A DNA stretch of 16,467 nucleotides from Bordetella parapertussis (GTDB taxonomy: Bacteria > Pseudomonadota > Gammaproteobacteria > Burkholderiales > Burkholderiaceae_B), in the NCBI GenBank assembly GCA_943331855.1, contig CALQNE010000044.1, forward strand, positions 1-16,467. The letters run 5' to 3'. Below, in pieces: positions 1 to 7,758 of the stretch. The notes under the pieces are model-generated. The model was not told where the DNA came from. It saw nothing but the letters and a program-made list of their open reading frames with translations, and searched no databases. The position numbers were made by a program, and so were the translations under genes. Position 1 is the first letter of the stretch. The number at the start of each line of letters is the position of its first letter.

Positions 1-1
1 A

Positions 2-58
2 CCGACTCGCGGTGCACCGCCTCCGGGAGCAGTCCCGCCTGGTGCAGCACAAAAATAG
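2..58 (+). CDS. Possible C-terminal tail of an upstream gene (partial)
   Basis: The frame starting at base 2 reads a Pro/Gly/Ala-rich stretch (PTRGAPPPGAVPPGAAQK) and stops at TAG 56-58. Low-complexity tails like this are common at protein C-termini. The other two plus frames also stay open for 20 to 30 codons, so the frame choice is weak. Nothing about the function can be said from 18 residues. The stretch could equally be non-coding, since it holds a 12-base palindrome at 9-20 and a short hairpin at 24-37. Confidence 0.2.
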   Translation, partial: PTRGAPPPGAVPPGAAQK

Positions 59-70
59 AAACGTAACCTG

Positions 71-86
71 TAGCCATGAATGGCTA
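71..86. repeat. Near-perfect dyad upstream of the small membrane-protein gene
   Basis: TAGCCAT (71-77) and ATGGCTA (80-86) are reverse complements separated by two bases. As RNA this could fold as a 5-bp TAGCC/GGCTA stem with a 6-base loop. It has no T-run, so it is not a typical terminator. It ends 11 bases before the ribosome-binding site of the gene at 108, where an operator or leader hairpin could sit. That role is inference. Confidence 0.35.
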
Positions 87-107
87 GTCAGTCTTTAGGA
101 GACTTGC

Positions 108-323
108 ATGGAATTGACGATTGCATACTTTAGCCTCTGCGTGGCGGTTGCCCTATACGGACGGAATGCCCGCATTGGCTTTTGGGGTGTTCTTTTGTTT
201 TCAGTCTTGGTGACACCGTTTTTGGTTTTTTATGGTTTATTGGGATTGCGACCCGCAGTGACTCCACCTAAAAACGCAAAGCCACAAACCAAGCGTTGGT
301 GGAAGTTTAAGCAAGTGGTTTGA
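108..323 (+). CDS. Small hypothetical membrane protein, 71 residues
   Basis: Not recognised as a named family. The start is supported by a good ribosome-binding site (AGGAG at 98-102, 5 bases before ATG). Two hydrophobic segments are visible, about residues 1-18 and 23-46, joined by a short GRNAR-containing turn. A strongly basic tail follows (KNAKPQTKRWWKFK), which by the positive-inside rule favours both ends in the cytoplasm. It is presumably an inner-membrane protein of unknown role. An AT-rich gap of 78 bases separates it from the downstream lipoprotein gene, so co-transcription is possible but not shown. The clear start signal and membrane topology argue that it is real despite its size. 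Confidence 0.6.
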   Translation: MELTIAYFSLCVAVALYGRNARIGFWGVLLFSVLVTPFLVFYGLLGLRPAVTPPKNAKPQTKRWWKFKQVV

Positions 324-401
324 TTGTTATTAGGTTTTTATTTCTATGCTGTTTCTTGATTTTTCATAAATAAAAATATTTAATTTTTTTGAGAGATATC
401 T

Positions 402-1664
402 ATGTTAAGAGTTCTGAGGCTATTTCCAGTTTTATTTATATCCGTGTTAACGGGTTGTGCGGGTCTGACAAATTCGACAAGCTTTCGCGAAATGTCTTCG
501 GCTTATCGCGAAGTGCTCGAGCAATACGCAAATGACAATGTCCTGCTAAACATTGTTCGTGCTTCAAAATCTATGCCGGTCAGCTTTTTAGACATGCCCT
601 CTGTCATGGGTTCTGGTGGTATAAATAATTCGATCCAGGCGGGGCCGACAATTTACGGTGTGGCGCCTGGCTCATCGGTTGCGGGCTTCTTTACACCGAC
701 TGCGCAGTCCGGTTATAGCGCGGGCGTATCGCTCTCTGTGAACAACAGCTTTAACTTCACCCAGTCCTCGCTAGACAACGCAAGCTTCATGGTTTCGTTT
801 CTTTCTGACCTGAAGCCTGCCTCGCTTGCGAGTTTAAGCAATTCGCAAGTGGCGACGCGCGACGTTTTATATTCGCTTGCCATTGAGTCGATTGAGGGAC
901 AAGATAGCCAAGGAAAGACGGTAGTTAAGTTGTTTAACGACCCGTACACCGCACAGTTTCTTGATTTTCAACGGACTCTGTTTAATCTGGTTCGTGCGGG
1001 CATCTCCATCGAGCAAACGCAAGGCATGATGCCTGTCTCTGCACCGATGGACGGAGAGACAGTCAATCGTAACCTGCAGGGTATAGCGACGGCGACCTCT
1101 ATCCCGGGGACTGGCTTGATGCCTGTTAAGTTGCCTGGTGGGCGTGATGGCTTTCAAGTCATGAGAATGATGCCGCCAGAAGCTCGTATTTGCTTACAGC
1201 AAAAGGCAGCTGATTCTCAGTTGTCGTTCAGGGTTGCACCGTCGGCGTATTGCAAGAGCTCTAAGGCTTCGAGCGAAGCGGTCGATATGAGTAAGCCAGA
1301 GATTACTCTGATCATCAAACTGCGTTCTGTACGTAACGTTTTTGAGTTCTTGGGTGCATTGGTCAATATTCAAAACGGCCCCGAAGCCCGCATGATCACG
1401 GTTGTTGATTCTGAAAAAATCGCCCCTAATTCAACGTTGGAACAGATCTTAGCGCAGTCGAAGCCTTTGTTCGTTGTTAAAAAGGGTGCTAGCTCTGGCG
1501 AGTCTTTGATGAGTGTTACCTATCAAGGCACGACTTATTCTGTGCCCCGCGAGGATAATAATGCGTCTTATACTAATCAAGTATTAGTGATGTTGTCGCA
1601 GATGTTGACGCTGACGAAAGTGCCAGGTTCAATTCCTCTGTCACCGGCTGTGTTAATAAAATAA
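402..1664 (+). CDS. Predicted outer-membrane-type lipoprotein of unknown function, 420 residues
   Basis: The N-terminus is a lipoprotein signal: MLRVLRLF, a hydrophobic stretch, then the lipobox LTGC with the acylated cysteine at residue 19. Residue 20 is Ala, not Asp, which fits Lol-dependent transfer to the outer membrane. The motif after the signal (NDNVLLNIVRASKSMPVSFLDMPSV, residues about 44-68) resembles a lipoprotein family I recall from Burkholderiales, without an established function. The middle, residues about 70-130, is rich in Ser, Gly and Asn. The C-terminal half has a mixed alpha/beta pattern, and two further cysteines lie near residues 266 and 286. A GAGAG ribosome-binding site at 391-395 supports the start, and a terminator at 1694-1725 closes the unit. 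The gene stands alone, so context gives no role. Confidence 0.75.
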   Translation: MLRVLRLFPVLFISVLTGCAGLTNSTSFREMSSAYREVLEQYANDNVLLNIVRASKSMPVSFLDMPSVMGSGGINNSIQAGPTIYGVAPGSSVAGFFTPTAQSGYSAGVSLSVNNSFNFTQSSLDNASFMVSFLSDLKPASLASLSNSQVATRDVLYSLAIESIEGQDSQGKTVVKLFNDPYTAQFLDFQRTLFNLVRAGISIEQTQGMMPVSAPMDGETVNRNLQGIATATSIPGTGLMPVKLPGGRDGFQVMRMMPPEARICLQQKAADSQLSFRVAPSAYCKSSKASSEAVDMSKPEITLIIKLRSVRNVFEFLGALVNIQNGPEARMITVVDSEKIAPNSTLEQILAQSKPLFVVKKGASSGESLMSVTYQGTTYSVPREDNNASYTNQVLVMLSQMLTLTKVPGSIPLSPAVLIK

Positions 1665-1693
1665 GTTAACGTAAACTTAATTTATTTTTCAGG

Positions 1694-1725
1694 AAAACTG
1701 ACTCTTTATGAGTCAGTTTTTTTTT
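1694..1725 (+). terminator. Intrinsic terminator after the 420-residue lipoprotein gene
   Basis: A perfect 11-bp stem, AAAACTGACTC (1694-1704) paired with GAGTCAGTTTT (1710-1720), encloses the 5-base loop TTTAT. An unbroken T-run from 1717 to 1725 follows. It lies 30 bases after the stop of the plus-strand gene. The A-run on the left arm gives a shorter T-run on the minus strand, so it may also act for the convergent Bug gene that ends at 1777. Confidence 0.85.
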
Positions 1726-1776
1726 GTACATCGAGTGGTCGTCGCATCATTTTGAGGCAGAGCTTGCGATTCTTGT

Positions 1777-2751
1777 TTACTCAGCCACGATGCCCGCAGC
1801 CTGAGTGACTTTGCTCCACTTAGCAAGATCTGCTTTGATTATGGCAGCGTAGTCTTCAGGGGTGCCGCCTTGAATCTCAATGCCCGCGGCTTCGAGCTTA
1901 AGCCGAACGTCTGGTTGCTTGAAGATCGCATTGATTTCAAGATTGAGTTTGTTAATGATGGCTTTGGGTGTCCCTGCTGGCGCTAAAAACCCACCATTGG
2001 TATTGGCGTCATAACCCTTTAGACCTTGCTCATCGGCTGTGGGCAGATCAGGTAAGGCAGCTGTACGTTTGAGTGTGGATACGGCAACACCCCGTACGTT
2101 GCCCGCTTTGAGCTGAGTTTGAATAGCACTGATGGTGTCGATGTAAAGTGCGGTGCGCCCAGCTAGCAAATCAGGATGGGCAGCAGAAGATCCTTTATAT
2201 GGGATCAAGAGCATCTCAACGCCGGTCGCCATCCGAAACATCAGGGCAGCCATGTCTTGAGCGCTGCCGCGGCCTGAGGTGGCCACTTTAGCTTTATCTG
2301 GATTCGCTTTCATCCAGGCAATAAGTTCAGGCAGGGTTTGGGCTGGGATCTGCGGACTGATTGAAAAGATAAGCGGCACCACGTGAGAGTAGATGATGGG
2401 CTCAAAGCTTTTCTCAGGATCCCAAGATAGGTTTTTGAAAAGAAACTTATTAATATTATGACTGCCGGGTACGATACCGATGGTGTAACCGTCGGGGGTC
2501 GCTTTGGCTACAGCATCTGTCCCGATATTGCTTGAAGCGCCAGGCTTGTTATCGATCACGACCGCCTGGCCCAATGAGGTCGAGAGTTTTTCGGCTACCA
2601 CGCGTGCGATGATGTCAACAGCCCCGCCAGGAGGTGCTGGAACAATGATTTTGATCGTTTGGGTCGGGTAAGCTTGCGCAAGTACAAAAGAGGGCGCCAA
2701 GATGAGTGCGCATACGAAGGCAATACGGTCGAGCAATCCAGCATGACGCAT
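1777..2751 (-). CDS. Bug/TctC-family periplasmic substrate-binding protein (receptor 1)
   Basis: A 324-residue solute receptor of the Bug (TctC, tripartite tricarboxylate transporter receptor) family. It has a Sec signal peptide (cleavage near FVLA|QAYP, residue 25), then the family start YPTQTIKIIVPAPPGGAVDIIAR with the PGG loop at 41-43, Asp46 and Arg50. Further hallmarks are NKPGASSNIG, PDGYTIG and IPYKGSSAAHPDLLAGR. Length is normal for the family. Members bind small carboxylates or amides in the periplasm and either pass them to TctAB permeases or act in sensing. No tctA or tctB is in the window, so it is an orphan receptor and the ligand is unknown. The start has a strong ribosome-binding site (AGGAGAC on the minus strand, near 2756-2762). 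It is divergent from ygiQ. Confidence 0.93.
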   Translation of the reverse strand: MRHAGLLDRIAFVCALILAPSFVLAQAYPTQTIKIIVPAPPGGAVDIIARVVAEKLSTSLGQAVVIDNKPGASSNIGTDAVAKATPDGYTIGIVPGSHNINKFLFKNLSWDPEKSFEPIIYSHVVPLIFSISPQIPAQTLPELIAWMKANPDKAKVATSGRGSAQDMAALMFRMATGVEMLLIPYKGSSAAHPDLLAGRTALYIDTISAIQTQLKAGNVRGVAVSTLKRTAALPDLPTADEQGLKGYDANTNGGFLAPAGTPKAIINKLNLEINAIFKQPDVRLKLEAAGIEIQGGTPEDYAAIIKADLAKWSKVTQAAGIVAE

Positions 2752-2862
2752 GAAAGTCTCCTGATATTTGTTATTTTCAACTATTTAAGCACAGCGGGCG
2801 ACGGTTCGGTTTTTTTTAAAATTGCTGCCTTTGACAGCGTACAATCCTAGGCACTGACTGAT

Positions 2863-5172
2863 ATGACGACCTACGCCGACGTTTCCCTCTTTCCGCGCGA
2901 CGCCAAGCCCCTGAATAGCTATCGCAAGTTCTGGGCCGAGCGCTTTGGCGTGGCACCCTTTTTGCCGATGAGTCGTGATGAGATGACTCAGCTCGGCTGG
3001 GATAGCTGTGACATCATCATTGTCACAGGCGACGCCTATGTCGATCATCCCAGCTTTGGTATGGCGGTGATCGGGCGGATGCTTGAAAATCAGGGATTTC
3101 GGGTTGGGATCATTGCGCAGCCTGATTGGCAAAGTGCCGAGCCCTTTAAAGTCTTAGGTAAGCCAAACCTGTTTTTTGGTGTCACGGCGGGCAACATGGA
3201 TTCGATGATCAATCGATACACCGCCGATCGCAAAATGCGAAGCGATGATGCTTACACTGCCGGCGATATCGGGGGCAAGCGGCCAGATCGTGCCGCGATC
3301 GTTTATACCCAGCGCTGCAAAGAGGCTTACAAAGAAGTTCCAGTGGTCCTGGGCGGGATCGAGGGATCATTAAGGCGTATCGCGCATTATGACTATTGGT
3401 CGGACAAGGTTCGCCGCTCAGTGGTGGTTGATAGCAAGTGTGATTTGCTGTTGTACGGCAACGCAGAGCGCGCCGTGGTCGAAATCGCACATCGCTTGGC
3501 TGCTAAAGAGCCTATTCATCAAATTACGGATGTTCGTGGTACTGCCTTTATGCGACGCGTAACCCCTGAGGGTTGGTTTGCAATTGACTCGACAAGCGTT
3601 GACGCTCCCGGCCGCGTTGAGGCCCATGTCAATCCTTATTTAATGATTAGTGAGCAGGCGCTTGAGCAGGGTGAAAGCTGTGCGCGCAATGATGAGGCGC
3701 GGGCAGTCGCTGACGCCGCCAATACAAAAAGTTCTGGCAAACGCAATTTAAAGGCGGGCGAAGCACCGCTTGTTTTTTCGCCAAACCCCTCCGCGCAAGT
3801 AAAGGGTAAGCTGAAGGTGCCTCCGCGCGATCGCAGTGTGATTCGATTGCCATCTTACGAACAGGTGAAGTCAGATCCAGTGTTGTATGCACATGCAAAT
3901 CGTGTGCTGCATTTAGAGACAAATCCCGGTAATGCACGGGCCATCGTACAGGCTCATGGAGTTGGTCGTACCGCGCGCGATGTCTGGATCACTCCGCCAC
4001 CGATTCCGCTCACGACTGCCGAGATGGATTTGGTATTCGATTTGCCGTATGCGCGAAGCCCGCATCCTGTTTATGCCGACGAGAACGGCGGTCACGATGG
4101 GTCGACCAAAATCCCAGCCTGGGAAATGATTCGCTTCAGTGTCAATATCATGCGGGGTTGTTTTGGCGGTTGCACGTTTTGTTCGATTACAGAGCACGAA
4201 GGCCGAATCATCCAAAGTCGAAGCGAAGATTCTGTCATTCGTGAAATCGAAGACATTCGCGACAAAGTCCCTGGTTTTACGGGCGTGATCTCAGATTTGG
4301 GCGGCCCCACTGCCAATATGTATCGCATTGGTTGTAAAAGCCCAGAAATTGAATCGGCGTGTCGAAAGCCAAGTTGTGTGTACCCGGATATTTGCCAAAA
4401 TTTAAATACGGATCACAGCTCGTTGATTCACATGTATCGACGTGCGCGTGCGTTAAAAGGCGTTAAAAAAATTCTGATCGGCTCTGGCTTGCGGTATGAC
4501 CTGGCGGTAAAGTCTCCAGAGTACATTCGCGAGCTGGTCACGCACCACGTCGGTGGGTATTTAAAAATAGCACCTGAACATACCGAGATGGGACCATTGT
4601 CAAAGATGATGAAGCCTGGCATCGGCAGCTACGATAAGTTCAAGCAAATGTTTGATAAGTTTAGTGAGCAAGCCGGTAAAAAACAGTTTTTGGTGCCGTA
4701 CTTTATTGCGGCCCATCCTGGAACCAGTGATCAAGACATGATGCATCTGGCGGTATGGTTAAAGAGTCATGGTTTTCGTGCAGATCAAGTACAAACATTT
4801 TACCCAAGCCCGATGGCGACTGCGACCGCCATGTATCACTCGGGGCGCAATCCGCTCGGGCGAGTCACTCGCACGAGCGAAACCGTTGATATCGTTCGTG
4901 GCGATCGCCGTCGTCGGCTGCATAAGGCATTTTTGCGTTATCACGATCCAAACAATTGGCCACTCTTACGCGAGGCGCTTCAGGCGATGGGACGTGCGGA
5001 TCTGATCGGAAACGGAAAAAAACATCTGATCCCTTTCCATCAGCCAAGAACGGATGGCAGCTACACGAGTGCGCGCCGTAAAAATAGTACTCAAGCAAGT
5101 GGCCGTGTCATCGTCAAGCCCGGCAGCCTGTTGACCAGACATACTGGCTTGCCACCCCGTAAAAAAGTTTAA
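2863..5172 (+). CDS. ygiQ: YgiQ family radical SAM protein
   Basis: A 769-residue protein that closely follows E. coli YgiQ from recall: [36 protein letters not shown] near the start, [18 protein letters not shown], and [20 protein letters not shown]. The radical SAM cluster motif CxxxCxxC is CFGGCTFC, with Cys433, 437 and 440 ligating the [4Fe-4S] cluster. A second conserved cysteine set (Cys491, 500, 505, 511) probably holds another metal or structural site. The linker at about residues 250-320 is longer than in E. coli and accounts for most of the extra length. The cytoplasmic function of the family is not firmly established to my knowledge. The start aligns with E. coli YgiQ, but the ribosome-binding site is weak. 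The gene is monocistronic, between two minus-strand receptor genes. Confidence 0.95.
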   Translation: MTTYADVSLFPRDAKPLNSYRKFWAERFGVAPFLPMSRDEMTQLGWDSCDIIIVTGDAYVDHPSFGMAVIGRMLENQGFRVGIIAQPDWQSAEPFKVLGKPNLFFGVTAGNMDSMINRYTADRKMRSDDAYTAGDIGGKRPDRAAIVYTQRCKEAYKEVPVVLGGIEGSLRRIAHYDYWSDKVRRSVVVDSKCDLLLYGNAERAVVEIAHRLAAKEPIHQITDVRGTAFMRRVTPEGWFAIDSTSVDAPGRVEAHVNPYLMISEQALEQGESCARNDEARAVADAANTKSSGKRNLKAGEAPLVFSPNPSAQVKGKLKVPPRDRSVIRLPSYEQVKSDPVLYAHANRVLHLETNPGNARAIVQAHGVGRTARDVWITPPPIPLTTAEMDLVFDLPYARSPHPVYADENGGHDGSTKIPAWEMIRFSVNIMRGCFGGCTFCSITEHEGRIIQSRSEDSVIREIEDIRDKVPGFTGVISDLGGPTANMYRIGCKSPEIESACRKPSCVYPDICQNLNTDHSSLIHMYRRARALKGVKKILIGSGLRYDLAVKSPEYIRELVTHHVGGYLKIAPEHTEMGPLSKMMKPGIGSYDKFKQMFDKFSEQAGKKQFLVPYFIAAHPGTSDQDMMHLAVWLKSHGFRADQVQTFYPSPMATATAMYHSGRNPLGRVTRTSETVDIVRGDRRRRLHKAFLRYHDPNNWPLLREALQAMGRADLIGNGKKHLIPFHQPRTDGSYTSARRKNSTQASGRVIVKPGSLLTRHTGLPPRKKV

Positions 5173-5204
5173 GTGCAACGTTCGATAGGTTCAGTTTGAG
5201 TTGA

Positions 5205-6305
5205 TTAAAACTGCTTGTCTGAAGTCTGTAGAAGTGGGAGTAGCACCGTTTTCCACTGTCGTTCACAATCTAGGTTCGCGGCCTTACAGCGCTCGAACCA
5301 CTGCGGTACCGAAACGGTCATGGCAAATCTTTTGAGCGCGTCTTGATCGTGCTTGGGTACTGACACGATCTGTACTTGATAGGATGGGCCGAGACTACAG
5401 GTTGAGTTTGCTGCGAAGCATGTCGTAGCTTTTTGCTCTAGCTCTTGCGCAAATTTCCATGCGTCTTCAACATATTGGTCTACTGCCGTTTGGAGATCTT
5501 GCTGTTGCTTAATCGATAGTCCATTCCAGGCGCTGAGTTGAATCACAATGCCATTGAGCCCCATTTGGACAGCGATTGGAAAAACATTTTTGGCATAACG
5601 CCCCCAGCTCGCTGCAAGCCCTGATGCTTGGCTTGCGACCGCGCAGTCGACAGCTTGATCGGCAAGAAAAAGGACGGCATCGCCGAATGTCGTCACCACG
5701 GGTATTGCGCCTAGGGACTCTATAAGCGGTATGAACACATCCCCACCAATGCGTACCTTCAGTCCTTTTAGGTCAGATAACGTGCTGATGGGTTTTCTGC
5801 AAAAGAAAACCTGAGATCCGAACGGCCACATCCCCAAGATTTTGATGTCAAAACGCTGCTCTAGTCTCTTGTTTACCCAGGGCAATTGCGCTTTCGCAAT
5901 CTTCTGGGCTTGAATATAGTCGTCGCTTAAGCCGATCAGATCAAAACTCTCGAGTGCGGGCTCATATTTTTGATTTTGTAAAATCCGCAGTGAGACCATA
6001 TCGAACTCGTTGTTTTTAAGCATCTGTAACTGAGCTTCGTCTCGATACGTAGCTTCGTTGAGCGTTCGGTAGTCTATTTTTATCGAAGGTTGTGTTCGCG
6101 CAGCCAAGGAGCTAAAAAACGGTTCTTCTAATTTGTACGCAATCGGCCCAACGCTAGAGGGTTGCCCCAGCATCTTCAATGTGATGTCTCGGTGTGTCGT
6201 CCACGCCCATAGTGCAGTAGTGAGTGCGAGGCTAAAAATGATAAAGCTAGCCAAAGCGCGCCAATAGGAAGGCGCTATTTTCATTTCGTGGTCTGTGTCC
6301 GTCAT
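5205..6305 (-). CDS. DctP-type TRAP transporter substrate-binding protein (orphan)
   Basis: A 366-residue extracytoplasmic receptor of the TRAP DctP family. The N-terminus has a charged head and one hydrophobic segment (about residues 16-36), either an uncleaved anchor or a signal peptide. The family core is DLKGLKVRIGG, where Arg185 corresponds to the conserved arginine that pairs with the ligand carboxylate in characterised DctP proteins. It is followed by PLIESLGAIPVVTTFGDAVLFLADQAVDCAVAS. Late secondary structure (WNGLSIKQQQDLQTAVDQ) also fits. Two cysteine pairs with the same spacing, C296/C303 and C340/C347, are unusual and suggest disulfides. No dctQ or dctM permease gene is nearby. 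AAGAG lies upstream of the start at 6305; Met8 is an alternative start. The 3' end faces ygiQ with only 32 bases between them. Confidence 0.85.
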   Translation of the reverse strand: MTDTDHEMKIAPSYWRALASFIIFSLALTTALWAWTTHRDITLKMLGQPSSVGPIAYKLEEPFFSSLAARTQPSIKIDYRTLNEATYRDEAQLQMLKNNEFDMVSLRILQNQKYEPALESFDLIGLSDDYIQAQKIAKAQLPWVNKRLEQRFDIKILGMWPFGSQVFFCRKPISTLSDLKGLKVRIGGDVFIPLIESLGAIPVVTTFGDAVLFLADQAVDCAVASQASGLAASWGRYAKNVFPIAVQMGLNGIVIQLSAWNGLSIKQQQDLQTAVDQYVEDAWKFAQELEQKATTCFAANSTCSLGPSYQVQIVSVPKHDQDALKRFAMTVSVPQWFERCKAANLDCERQWKTVLLPLLQTSDKQF

Positions 6306-6492
6306 CGTTGCTCTTCTCGGCTTTTGAGAGAATAGGCACTATATTTTTTAGCGACTAGATCATTTTTTTATTGCTGATGAGGTATTGATTGTTACTATTA
6401 AAAATGGCTTTCTAGCTTAATGGCGTGCGGTCTGCAATACGAATTACACTCTACTTTAGCTACAAAAGATACAAAAACAGCCTGAAGGGCTC

Positions 6493-7746
6493 ATGAAGAT
6501 CAATCGTCGTCAATTTATCAAAACGACAAGTGCGCTGGCTGCGGGCCTCACTAGTATTGGCAGCGCTTTTGCACAAAGTGCGTTGCAACAAGCGGAAGAC
6601 GTCTTGCTCAAGGGCGCGATCGCGTCCAAGGATGTTCCAGGCGTCATTGCCGCGGTCACGCGTTCTGACAAAACGCTTTATGAAGGTGCTTTTGGTGAAC
6701 GTGTCTTGGGGCAGGGTATGCCCATGACTATGGATACGGTTGTATGGTTGGCCTCCATGACCAAACCAATCGTCGGTGTTGCGGCGATGCAGCTTGTCGA
6801 GCAGGGTAAATTAAGTTTAGATGAGCCGGCTTCAAAATGGCTGCCTCAGCTTGGCCGCGTGAAAGTGCTTGCTGGTTGGGACGCTCAAGGTCAAGCAATT
6901 TTGCGTGCTCCTAAAAGCCCAGTGACGCTGCGTCATTTATTGACCCACACGGCCGGTTTCACTTACGACCTCTGGAATGCGGACATGGCGAAGTACATGA
7001 AGACTGCCAACGTTCCGCGTGCGGGTTCAGGTAAAAAGGCCGGCCTCGATCTTCCTCTTTCGTTTGATCCCGGTACTCAGTGGGAATACGGCATCAATAT
7101 CGATTGGGCGGGTCTCGTGATTGAGGCAGGCTGCGGGATGACGCTTGGCGAATACATTCAAAAGAATATTACTGGCCCGCTAGGCATGACGAGCACAGCC
7201 TTCAAAATTTCGCCTGACATGCGTGCACGGATGGCAAAGGTTCATCAACGCGGTGCCAATGGCGCACTGACTATCACGCAAAATGAAACAAACCAAAATC
7301 CAGAATTTGAAGCAGGCGGTGGTGGGTTGTATTCAAGCGCGAATGACTATGTCAAATTCATGCGTATGATTTTGAATAAAGGAAAAGGTAATAATCAACA
7401 AATTCTAAAGCCAGAAACTGTGGCGCTAATGTCTCAAAACGCGATGGGTTTGTTGCGTGTAAAAATGTTGCCAAGTCAGAATAAAGGAGTTTCATTAGAT
7501 GCTGAGTTTTTTCCCGGTGTGCCAAAGACCTGGGGCTTGAGTTTTATGATTAATGAGGCCTTGGCACCAACGGGGCGTTCGGCAGGTAGTTTGGCATGGG
7601 CCGGTTTAGCCAATACTTTTTTCTGGATCGATCCGAAGAAAGATGTGGCGGGTTTGCTCTTGATGCAAGTACTGCCGTTTGTTGATACAAAAGCTTTAAA
7701 TCTTTTTACAAATTTTGAAAAAACAACTTACACCTCATTAGGCTAA
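6493..7746 (+). CDS. Tat-exported serine hydrolase, class C beta-lactamase/esterase fold
   Basis: A 417-residue member of the beta-lactamase-related serine hydrolase family, which includes EstB-type esterases, DD-peptidases and related enzymes. The N-terminus NRRQFIK (Arg5-Arg6) plus a hydrophobic stretch ending AFA|QS is a twin-arginine signal, so the enzyme folds before export to the periplasm. The catalytic SxxK is SMTK (Ser88, Lys91). The second motif is YGIN (Tyr199), in the position of the family's general-base tyrosine. The third, usually KTG or HTG in beta-lactamases, appears as W369-A-G, typical of esterase-like members. Other hallmarks are LRHLLTHTAGFTYD and GGGGLYSSANDYVKFM. An esterase is more likely than an antibiotic-resistance beta-lactamase, but the substrate is unknown. 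AAGGG lies 3 bases before the start. It is co-directional with the next hydrolase, 12 bases away. Confidence 0.88.
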   Translation: MKINRRQFIKTTSALAAGLTSIGSAFAQSALQQAEDVLLKGAIASKDVPGVIAAVTRSDKTLYEGAFGERVLGQGMPMTMDTVVWLASMTKPIVGVAAMQLVEQGKLSLDEPASKWLPQLGRVKVLAGWDAQGQAILRAPKSPVTLRHLLTHTAGFTYDLWNADMAKYMKTANVPRAGSGKKAGLDLPLSFDPGTQWEYGINIDWAGLVIEAGCGMTLGEYIQKNITGPLGMTSTAFKISPDMRARMAKVHQRGANGALTITQNETNQNPEFEAGGGGLYSSANDYVKFMRMILNKGKGNNQQILKPETVALMSQNAMGLLRVKMLPSQNKGVSLDAEFFPGVPKTWGLSFMINEALAPTGRSAGSLAWAGLANTFFWIDPKKDVAGLLLMQVLPFVDTKALNLFTNFEKTTYTSLG

Positions 7747-7758
7747 TCTGAATACAAG

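Noticed and set aside
2831..2845. TTGACA followed by TACAAT upstream of ygiQ
   Set aside because: Only 3 bases separate the two elements, so they cannot be a -35/-10 pair; no good partner was found for either one.
5192..5213. CAGTTT/AAACTG inverted repeat between ygiQ and the DctP gene
   Set aside because: The stem is 6 bp with a 10-base loop and no T-run, and it overlaps the end of the minus-strand gene; not a convincing terminator.
6479..6491. AGCC/GGCT hairpin over the ribosome-binding site of the serine hydrolase
   Set aside because: A 4-bp stem is too weak to claim translational control.
6754..6765. Reading the SxxK hydrolase as an antibiotic-resistance beta-lactamase
   Set aside because: The third motif is WAG rather than KTG and the overall pattern fits esterase-like members; resistance is not supported.
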